30,980 nt of DNA, taken from the NCBI GenBank assembly GCA_017302355.1, contig JAFLDQ010000025.1, positions 1 through 30,980 on the forward strand. Reading direction: 5' to 3'. This document shows, piece by piece, positions 25,467 to 30,980 of this stretch. The stretch is from Dechloromonas sp. GTDB taxonomy: Bacteria; Pseudomonadota; Gammaproteobacteria; Burkholderiales; Rhodocyclaceae. Under the pieces are notes generated by a model. The model saw only the letters and a list, made by a program, of their open reading frames with translations, had not been told where the DNA came from and ran no database searches. Each line of letters starts with the position of its first letter. Position 1 is the first letter of the stretch. The position numbers and the translations under genes were made by a program.

Positions 25467-26129
25467 ATGGTGCTGCGCCGTTCTATCGTTCTTCTCGTCG
25501 CCAGCCTGCTGGGTTCAGGCGTGGCGGTTGCGGTCGACCTGGAAAAAGGCAAGGAAATCAACGGAACCTGCGCCGCCTGCCATGGCGATCAGGGGGCTGG
25601 CGGCAAGAAGGGCGAGTATCCGCGCATTGCTGGCCAGCGCGTCGGCTATATCGAGAGCCAGTTGAAGAACTTCCGTTCGCGGACCCGGGTGAACATCCCG
25701 ATGTTCCCCTACACGCAGGAACGCGAACTCTCCGACGCAGACATCAAGGATGTCAGCGCCTATCTGGCCGGCATCGAACTGTCCACCAAGATGCCGACCT
25801 TCAAGGGAACCGAGGATGCGCTGACCCGCCTGCAGATGGTGGACCGCGTCATGATCATTCCGCGCGCCGAGGGCAACATCGACCACGGGCAGGCGATCTA
25901 CCAGAAGCAGTGCGCCGCCTGTCACGGCAAGACCGGCAAGGGCCGGGGCATGTTTCCGATGCTGGTCGGACAATACACGAACTACCTCAAGCGTCAGGTC
26001 GATCTTTACCTGAAGGGCGATCGTCCGCATGACGAGGTGGGCACGGTCGGCGTGCTGAACGGCCTCAAGGAACAGGATGTCCAGGACATCCTGGCCTATC
26101 TCACCTCGATTCAGGAGCCGGCGGAATGA
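25467..26129 (+). CDS. Dihaem cytochrome c4-like protein
   Basis: The product has 220 residues from ATG 25467. A signal peptide (about 1-23) is followed by two class I haem domains with motifs CAACH (about 34-38) and CAACH again (about 151-155). Repeated 'IAGQRVGYIESQLKNF' and 'LVGQYTNYLKRQVDLY' segments mark each half. Candidate Met ligands lie in 'VNIPMFPYT' and 'GTVGVLNGL' is the equivalent second-half region. Cytochromes c4 donate electrons to cbb3 oxidases and to denitrification enzymes. The stop overlaps the next gene's ATG (ATGA). Confidence 0.92.
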   Translation: MVLRRSIVLLVASLLGSGVAVAVDLEKGKEINGTCAACHGDQGAGGKKGEYPRIAGQRVGYIESQLKNFRSRTRVNIPMFPYTQERELSDADIKDVSAYLAGIELSTKMPTFKGTEDALTRLQMVDRVMIIPRAEGNIDHGQAIYQKQCAACHGKTGKGRGMFPMLVGQYTNYLKRQVDLYLKGDRPHDEVGTVGVLNGLKEQDVQDILAYLTSIQEPAE

Positions 26130-26461
26130 AAACGCCAACCCTCGCCGCTTGCGGACTGCTGGCGCTGGCCGGCGCCCTGCCGCCAGCGCACGCCGCGCAA
26201 CCCGGCGACGCGATGCCGGACGCCCAGAAGGTCCGCTTCTGCGAACGGGTCCGCGACTTTGCCGTGCAGGCCTATTACGACCGCGAGAAGGGGCGGCCGA
26301 TGAAGGTCTTTGCCGAGGATGGCGCCGCCGGAGCGCGCATCACCAATGTCGTGATCAGGCGAATCTACGAGGAGCCGCAGATTGCCACCCCGAAAGCGGC
26401 GGAAACGCTGGGCCGGGCGACCTGCAACGAGATGATGGGCAGCACGGGTTCACCCGAATAG
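26126..26461 (+). CDS. Small secreted protein coupled to cytochrome c4
   Basis: The product has 111 residues. A signal peptide (about 1-23, ending 'PAHAAQ') is followed by a charged domain with two Cys ('RFCERVRDFAVQAYY' and 'GRATCNEMM') that could form a disulfide. No haem motif or known domain is visible. Overlap with the cytochrome stop (ATGA) shows co-translation. The function is unknown; a partner or assembly factor of the cytochrome is a guess from position only. Confidence 0.75.
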   Translation: MKTPTLAACGLLALAGALPPAHAAQPGDAMPDAQKVRFCERVRDFAVQAYYDREKGRPMKVFAEDGAAGARITNVVIRRIYEEPQIATPKAAETLGRATCNEMMGSTGSPE

Positions 26462-26509
26462 TTGCCAGGGCGTATTCCCGATTCGGCGCTTCATCGGTAG
26501 ACTGCGCGC

Positions 26510-26788
26510 ATGAGCGAAATACTGATCACCAAGAAGCACCGCCTGACGGCAAGAAAGGCGAGGGCCGCCGCCGAATTGGTGGCCGCCGACCTGGAAAAGG
26601 AATTCAACCTGGAGCATGAATGGGATGACGAGGGCGTCCTGCATTTCGAGCGCATGGGTGTCCACGGGCAACTGACGCTCGGCAAGGGCGAGGTGACGAT
26701 CCACATTCATCTGGGATTTCTGCTGCGACCGTTCAAGAGCGGACTCGAGCGGGAAATCCACGACTACTTCGACTCGCGTTTCGCCTAG
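26510..26788 (+). CDS. Polyhydroxyalkanoate granule-region family protein
   Basis: The product has 92 residues. The pattern 'ITKKHRLTARKARAAAELVAADLEKEF', 'WDDEGVLHFERMGVHGQLTLGKGEVTIHIHLGFLLRPFKSGLEREI' and the ending 'YFDSRF' fits the small polyhydroxyalkanoic-acid-system family seen in PHA-storing proteobacteria. The biochemical role in granule metabolism is not established. It is cytoplasmic, with no signal peptide. It stands alone with a modest ribosome site. Confidence 0.85.
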   Translation: MSEILITKKHRLTARKARAAAELVAADLEKEFNLEHEWDDEGVLHFERMGVHGQLTLGKGEVTIHIHLGFLLRPFKSGLEREIHDYFDSRFA

Positions 26789-26944
26789 GTCACGTCCGGC
26801 GAAGTCCGGATCCACGGACGCAAGAATCTGATCCCGAAGAAGCTGCGACCTACTTCGTCGCATGCGGATGGCAGAATGCTTACGAACAGCAAGCAACGCT
26901 GTCGCAGGCTTCAAGCCACCAACACCTTCTTGAGGATCAATCCC

Positions 26945-27271
26945 ATGCCAAATCCCGATCAATCCGAAAACCGGAAGGCCGCCAATGCCACTCGGGAATC
27001 CCAGGGCGTCGTCGAGTGCGCTTCCCATCAAAGTCTTTTCGGTACGCAGTTCGACCCCGTTGCCGACAAGCCGGCAAAGTCTGAAGGCGCACTGTCGAAT
27101 GATGATTGTGCTGTCACGAAGGGTGCCAATGACCCGCCACACGCCCGGGATTTGACGCCGATGTCCATGGAACAGATTGCACCAGACATCAAGCGAAACC
27201 TCGAAGCGTCTGTAATGCACATCAGGAACGGAATGCTGGCGATACGCAAAAGTCCGTTCAAACCGGAATGA
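26945..27271 (+). CDS. Hypothetical hydrophilic protein (108 residues)
   Basis: ATG 26945 follows TGAGGA with good spacing; an in-frame ATG at 26876 lacks one. The product is polar, rich in Asn, Ser, Lys and Asp, with two Cys, and shows no known domain, signal or membrane segment. A long frame also exists on the opposite strand but has no ribosome site or recognisable product. The 156 bp before it (26789-26944) hold nothing recognisable. Confidence 0.4.
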   Translation: MPNPDQSENRKAANATRESQGVVECASHQSLFGTQFDPVADKPAKSEGALSNDDCAVTKGANDPPHARDLTPMSMEQIAPDIKRNLEASVMHIRNGMLAIRKSPFKPE

Positions 27272-27364
27272 GTCTTCGCGTCTGGCCGCCCAGCGAGACG
27301 GCGTTGTGTATCCATCCCCGCCGATTGACTGCATATTCTTGAATAACGGAAAGGCTTCGTTGCC

Positions 27365-27733
27365 ATGGTCATTTTGCTGATTGCCTTGCTTGCCGGCCTG
27401 CTGGCCACGTTCGTGTTGCTCAACATTGCGGCGCGTATCGTCCAGGCCATCGGTCTGATCGCCATTCTCATTGGGGGCGTAATCCTCGTCGCCGTTGGCT
27501 ACATCGGCGTCTTTGTCGCGGGCATCAGCGCTGCCGTGCTTTTTCAGGTCTGGGGCGCCGGAAATGCCGGCTGGGCGATTTTCGTGGCCGGCTTGATCGG
27601 ACTGACCGTGGCGAGTTTGTTGCTGGGTGCCATTGTCAATGAAATCAAGTGCTTTTCGGCGCGCCTCAAGCATTGGCTGGGGCGAGGAAAAACGATGGAA
27701 AACAAAAATTGCGCCCCGTCCGTGACCCGATGA
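27365..27733 (+). CDS. Small integral membrane protein, function unknown
   Basis: The product has 122 residues. Three to four hydrophobic stretches cover residues about 2-100 (for example 'LIALLAGLLATFVLLNIAARI', 'IGLIAILIGGVILVAVGYIGVFVAGISAAVLF', 'WAIFVAGLIGLTVASLLLGAIV'), followed by a basic cytoplasmic-type tail. GGAAAGG lies upstream of ATG 27365. No family is recognised. It ends before a clear terminator. Confidence 0.65.
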   Translation: MVILLIALLAGLLATFVLLNIAARIVQAIGLIAILIGGVILVAVGYIGVFVAGISAAVLFQVWGAGNAGWAIFVAGLIGLTVASLLLGAIVNEIKCFSARLKHWLGRGKTMENKNCAPSVTR

Positions 27734-27770
27734 CTACCCGCTGCCGCTCGTCACGGAACCCAGGCGGAAT

Positions 27771-27795
27771 CGGGCGGAGCGCCCGCGCATTTTTT
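27771..27795 (+). terminator. Intrinsic terminator after the small membrane protein gene
   Basis: CGGGCG (27771-27776) pairs with CGCCCG (27780-27785) over a 3-base loop, followed by CGCA and six T (27790-27795). It separates the conserved region from the AT-richer WYL operon. Confidence 0.7.
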
Positions 27796-27803
27796 GCGGG
27801 CAA

Positions 27804-27819
27804 TGTGAGCTAATTCACA
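27804..27819. promoter_or_regulatory. Perfect TGTGA-N6-TCACA palindrome before the WYL gene
   Basis: TGTGAGCTAATTCACA is a perfect Crp-type palindrome 90 bp before the WYL start. Read on the other strand it is TGTGAATTAGCTCACA, sharing GTGAATTnGCTCAC with both palindromes at 23091-23139. It could be a Crp-family site or the operator of the WYL repressor. A TTGAAG at 27840-27845 might be a -35. Confidence 0.5.
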
Positions 27820-27909
27820 CTGGGTAGCATTCCAGAACCTTGAAGCGAAAAAATTCACTTAAACTATCCCGACGGCAACCCTTCGAGAAGCACCAGCAAG
27901 GTTCAAGCA

Positions 27910-28938
27910 ATGGTGAAGCATCACGACACCGTCTACCGCCAATGGCAACTCCTCCGGCAGATTCCCCGTTACCCGCAAAAAATCGCCGTCAAGACCCTGC
28001 ATGGTTATCTGGCCGGTGAAGGCCAGGAAATCAGCGAACGCACGCTGCAACGGGATCTCAACGACCTGTCCCTGGTATTTCCGTTGATAGTCGATGATCG
28101 CGAAAAACCCTACGGCTGGAGCTGGAAAAAGGATGCCAAGAACTTTGACCTGCCGGGGCTGACCACCACCGAAGCCCTGACGCTGGTATTGGCCGAGCGG
28201 CACCTGAACCAGATGCTTCCCAGCAGCACCATCGATCATCTGCGCCCCCATTTCAAGGCAGCACATGAACGGCTGGACGCCGAACCCAAACCGCACCGTG
28301 GTCGTTCCTGGCTGAACAAGGTGCGCACCGTACCGCCCATGCAGCCCCTGATTCCGCCGCAGATCGACCCCGAAGTGCACCGGGCCGTCTCCGACGCCTT
28401 GTTGCACGAGCAACAACTGGAAATCCGCTACCGCACAAAAGGAAACAGCCAAGCCGCGGTCTATAAACTCCATCCGCTGGCGCTCATCCAGCGCGGCTGC
28501 ATCCTCTATCTCTACGCCCGCGTGTTCGACTACCCGAATGCCCGCAACCTGGCGCTGCACCGGGTTGAGCAAGTCAAGATTCTCGAAGAGGCGGCCATCC
28601 CGCCCGAAGGTTTCGACCTCGACAACAAAATCGAGATGGGCGTCTGGGGCTTTGGTGCCGGCGAGCAGATTGCAGTCAAGCTGCGCTTTTACGACGGTAC
28701 AGGCGAACACCTGCGCGAAACCCCGCTCAGCCGGGATCAGCAAGTGGAAGCTGTTCCGGAGCAAGCAGGCGTACTGAACGTGAGCGCAACCGTAGCCGAT
28801 ACCCCGCAGTTCAAATGGTGGCTGCTCGGTTTTGGCGACGGAGTGGAAGTGCTGGCTCCGGAAATGCTGCGACGTAACTTGTCGGAGACTGTTGGGAGAA
28901 TGGTTCTACGTTATGCGCCAGCGGCGCCAAATAATTGA
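27910..28938 (+). CDS. WYL-domain transcriptional regulator
   Basis: The product has 342 residues. A winged helix-turn-helix (about 5-75, 'VKTLHGYLAGEGQEISERTLQRDLNDLSLVF') leads to a helical linker. The WYL domain (about 165-235) reads 'QQLEIRYRTKGNSQAAVYKLHPLALIQRGCILYLYARV', and a WCX-type C-terminal domain runs to the end ('FKWWLLGFGDGVEVLAPEMLRRNLSETV'). WYL proteins bind nucleic acid or nucleotide ligands through this domain and often repress phage-defence operons (BrxR and CapW are known cases). It is followed after 12 bp by a zinc-ribbon gene and then a GTPase gene, so it probably regulates this operon and itself. That the operon is for defence is inference. Confidence 0.9.
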   Translation: MVKHHDTVYRQWQLLRQIPRYPQKIAVKTLHGYLAGEGQEISERTLQRDLNDLSLVFPLIVDDREKPYGWSWKKDAKNFDLPGLTTTEALTLVLAERHLNQMLPSSTIDHLRPHFKAAHERLDAEPKPHRGRSWLNKVRTVPPMQPLIPPQIDPEVHRAVSDALLHEQQLEIRYRTKGNSQAAVYKLHPLALIQRGCILYLYARVFDYPNARNLALHRVEQVKILEEAAIPPEGFDLDNKIEMGVWGFGAGEQIAVKLRFYDGTGEHLRETPLSRDQQVEAVPEQAGVLNVSATVADTPQFKWWLLGFGDGVEVLAPEMLRRNLSETVGRMVLRYAPAAPNN

Positions 28939-28950
28939 GAGGAAACGAGT

Positions 28951-29151
28951 ATGCCAATCAAGCCCCCGCCCCAAACCTATGTCTGCCCATCATGCGGATG
29001 GAAAAAAACGGTTTCACCAAAAAGCGATGCTTTGATGCCTTGGGAGGCGCCGCCCGAAAAATGTGCAGTATGCGGTAATGATCGACTCAGGGTATCGAAT
29101 GCTACATTTCTTGAGCAAGCAGTAGAGAGTATTTCAAAAATTGTCAGATAA
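28951..29151 (+). CDS. Small zinc-ribbon protein between the WYL regulator and GTPase
   Basis: The product has 66 residues with GAGAGGAAA before ATG 28951. Two CXXC pairs (CPSC near residue 12, CAVC near residue 39) about 25 residues apart form a rubredoxin-like zinc ribbon. The rest ends in a short helix ('LEQAVESISKIVR'). No catalytic domain is seen. Such ribbons mediate protein or nucleic-acid contacts, and an adaptor to the GTPase is a guess. Base composition is AT-richer than the genes to the left. Confidence 0.75.
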   Translation: MPIKPPPQTYVCPSCGWKKTVSPKSDALMPWEAPPEKCAVCGNDRLRVSNATFLEQAVESISKIVR

Positions 29152-29203
29152 ATCATCAAGGAAATCCATCTGCTTTGCCGGGGATAGTTTTGGAGCGGTA
29201 AAC

Positions 29204-30883
29204 ATGTATTTGATTTCACCAAAAGATATTTATAAGGAAGTCCTCAAGGAAACTGGCGCAGTTTTGCACACACTGGAGACGCCATCGGAAAACATTGAAC
29301 TATCCAAGGCTATTGAAACAGCCCGAGATAGTTTTGCGCAATTGAAGAGCGAAACCGATATTGTCTTGCAGGAGCTGGAAGAAAATGCAGAATGGGATGC
29401 GCTAACGGTAGCCTTGTATGGCGAAACCAATGCAGGAAAATCCACCATTATTGAAACACTGCGTATCCTGATGGGAGAGAAAACCAAACAGGAGCAACGG
29501 CACAAGTTTCGTCAAGTGTGTGAAAAGTTCAATATCGACAAAGATATTGTCGAAACGTGGAAGCAGAAGAAGCAAGAAATTTTGCAGCGCGAAGAAAATC
29601 TCATGAATGTCAAGTCTCGGTTTGCTGAGCTACAGGAAGAACGAAAAGCATTTGAGAGTGAAATTCTTTTGCGTATTAAACGCCTGAGCAAGCAACTGGA
29701 GGACTTGCCATTTTGGCGTATCTCTCTATCTTTTTTCTGGAAAATACCGGAAAAAGCGGAATTGAATACTGCTAGCGTGCAGCTCAATACCTTTGCCGCC
29801 GAAACAGGCCGACTGGCGCAAGAGCATGAACAGGAGAAATCCAGGATTACGGCACAGAGAGATTCGGCAAAAATGAAAGTTGCCGAGATTGACACCGCAA
29901 TGAAAGAACTGGACCACCATCAGGATGGTGCAATCATTGGCGACGGACAGTCGGATTTTACCCGTGAGTCAACCAGCTACGAATTCACTGCGAACGGCAA
30001 CAAATTTGTGCTGCTCGATGTTCCCGGCATCGAGGGTAAGGAAGCGCTGGTACACGAACCCATCATGCAGGCGGTGCGTAAGGCACATGCCGTTTTCTAC
30101 GTGACCCGTAAAGCCGACCCACCGCAGAAGGGCGATGAAAAGACCGGCAAAGGCACCCTTGAAAAGATCAAGGAGCACCTCGGCGCACAAACAGAGGTAT
30201 GGACAATCTTCAACAAGAGCATCAAGTCCGCTGAACAACTGCGCGCACCGCAACTGGTCAATACGGGCGAGATTGAGAGCCTCAAGGTACTGGACGATGA
30301 AATGCTCAAGCAGTTGGGACGACAACACTATGCAGGTTCGTTGAGCGTGAGCGCATTTCCCGCTTTTGTTGCATCTACCGACCACTTTGTTCCCGGTAAC
30401 GCCAAAAGCAAGGATCGCAGTAAATTTCTTGCAGTCATGGACGCAGCCGAAATCCTAAAGAAAACCGGCATCCAGTTTCTCGCCGACAAAATCGGCTCGG
30501 ACATGGCAGAAAGTGCCAAGGAAAAAATACGTAAATCCAATTTCAACAAGGCCAATGATGCTGTTCTTCAGTTGAAAGAAGGGGTATCGGACCTCAATAA
30601 AAATACGTTCAAGCCGCTCTTTAACAAGCTGGAAGATCAGGCACGCGACTCAGTATCGCAACTGGAAAGCGCAACGGATTCTCTAAAACACAATATCGAA
30701 TCTGCGGCCATGTCGCTAACCAAGAAGAAGCGTGACACTGTCCGTAAGAAAATTTACAGAAATATTGATAGCGATATCGATAATGATGGTTTTAAATATT
30801 ATCTGGATGACTACATCACAGCGGGAACAGAAGAGATTCCTGAATCCGTGTTGATTTGTCATAGATCAAGCGTAGTACGTTGA
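29204..30883 (+). CDS. Dynamin-like large GTPase with inserted coiled coil; 3' end possibly cut by an IS
   Basis: The product has 559 residues from ATG 29204 (GGAG 8 bases upstream); a TTG frame from 29141 overlaps the zinc-ribbon gene and lacks a ribosome site. Residues 1-65 are helical. G1 is GETNAGKST at 73-81, G3 is DVPG from 272 and a G4-like FNKS lies at about 336. Between G1 and G3, about 190 residues are mostly charged coiled coil (about 90-245), broken by a hydrophobic 'FWRISLSFFWKIPE'. Residues about 430-540 form a second coiled coil. This resembles bacterial dynamin-like or septation-type GTPases that act on membranes or assemble on nucleotide binding. The last dozen codons ('ESVLICHRSSVVR') look unlike the rest and may come from an adjoining insertion sequence, so the native C-terminus may be missing. 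Confidence 0.75.
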   Translation: MYLISPKDIYKEVLKETGAVLHTLETPSENIELSKAIETARDSFAQLKSETDIVLQELEENAEWDALTVALYGETNAGKSTIIETLRILMGEKTKQEQRHKFRQVCEKFNIDKDIVETWKQKKQEILQREENLMNVKSRFAELQEERKAFESEILLRIKRLSKQLEDLPFWRISLSFFWKIPEKAELNTASVQLNTFAAETGRLAQEHEQEKSRITAQRDSAKMKVAEIDTAMKELDHHQDGAIIGDGQSDFTRESTSYEFTANGNKFVLLDVPGIEGKEALVHEPIMQAVRKAHAVFYVTRKADPPQKGDEKTGKGTLEKIKEHLGAQTEVWTIFNKSIKSAEQLRAPQLVNTGEIESLKVLDDEMLKQLGRQHYAGSLSVSAFPAFVASTDHFVPGNAKSKDRSKFLAVMDAAEILKKTGIQFLADKIGSDMAESAKEKIRKSNFNKANDAVLQLKEGVSDLNKNTFKPLFNKLEDQARDSVSQLESATDSLKHNIESAAMSLTKKKRDTVRKKIYRNIDSDIDNDGFKYYLDDYITAGTEEIPESVLICHRSSVVR

Positions 30884-30927
30884 TTATTTATAACAATACC
30901 GCATCCCAGTCCTTCACCCATTTGATC

Positions 30928-30980
30928 ATGGCCCGTTTCGAAGTCAAGCAATCCGCGAAGCTCAACCTGACCTCTTACTC
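30928..30980 (+). mobile_element. Possible start of an IS transposase gene (cut by window edge)
   Basis: An ATG at 30928 opens 'MARFEVKQSAKLNLTSY', which runs off the window. This reminds me of the N-terminus of IS1380-type transposases ('...LNLTSYxGLALIG'), but only 17 residues are visible and no inverted repeat can be confirmed. It begins 45 bp after the odd end of the GTPase frame, consistent with an element inserted in that gene. Confidence 0.35.

Noticed and set aside
26450..27673. 407-codon minus-strand frame over the PHA-family gene and small ORFs
   Set aside because: It covers a recognised plus-strand gene and a clear membrane protein gene, and its translation matches nothing known to me.
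29141..29203. Longer GTPase start at TTG 29141
   Set aside because: It overlaps the zinc-ribbon gene and lacks a ribosome site, whereas ATG 29204 has GGAG at good spacing.

Overview
The window looks like part of a chromosome of a denitrifying betaproteobacterium, most likely of the Rhodocyclales (Dechloromonas / Azonexus / Thauera / Accumulibacter-like). This is inferred from high GC, the clade II (Sec-exported) nitrous oxide reductase cluster with nosB and two small c-type cytochromes, a cd1-type nitrite reductase, a RegBA/RoxSR-type redox two-component system and a polyhydroxyalkanoate-linked protein. No rRNA, tRNA or CRISPR was seen.

Layout. Bases 1-4.6 kb hold the 3' end of a GMC oxidoreductase gene, a convergent monohaem cytochrome c gene, a PlpD-like patatin/beta-barrel protein and an XRE-like DNA-binding protein. 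Bases 4.7-7.3 kb (minus strand) carry nosF-nosL-nosY-tlpA, the ABC transporter/copper maturation half of the nos locus. Bases 7.5-13.2 kb (plus strand) interrupt the nos locus with a secreted His-rich protein, a stretch of gene remnants, nirS, a Crp/Fnr regulator fused to two PilJ/NarX-type sensor repeats, and a secreted pentapeptide-repeat protein. Bases 13.4-21.2 kb (minus strand) are the rest of the nos locus, transcribed nosZ-cytC-cytC-nosB-nosD-nosG-nosH. Bases 21.4-23.4 kb (plus) encode a membrane protein, a Sco1 and a PCuAC copper chaperone, which suit copper delivery to the CuA site of NosZ. Bases 23.6-26.5 kb hold the regBA-like pair, a divergent dihaem cytochrome c4 and a small secreted protein. 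Bases 26.5-27.8 kb hold small housekeeping or unknown genes. From 27.9 kb to the end, base composition becomes clearly more AT-rich and a WYL regulator, a zinc-ribbon protein and a large GTPase with coiled coils form a likely acquired, possibly defence-related operon. It appears to run into an insertion sequence at the right edge.

How the genes fit together. NirS makes NO from nitrite. NosZ reduces N2O to N2 and receives electrons through the NosB/NosG/NosH membrane module and the small cytochromes. NosD/NosF/NosY/NosL, TlpA, Sco1 and PCuAC mature the copper sites. FNR/DNR-type boxes (TTGAT-N4-ATCAA) lie in front of nirS (perfect match), the His-rich protein gene and nosF, so anoxia and/or NO probably co-induce these units. 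Haem d1 biosynthesis genes and a nor gene are not in the window.

Most notable: the nirS block lies in reverse orientation between nosH and nosF. It is bounded on one side by intact nosH and on the other by a 42-bp remnant of the nosH 3' end next to a broken TRAP-transporter dctP. This points to a rearrangement that placed nirS inside the nos locus.
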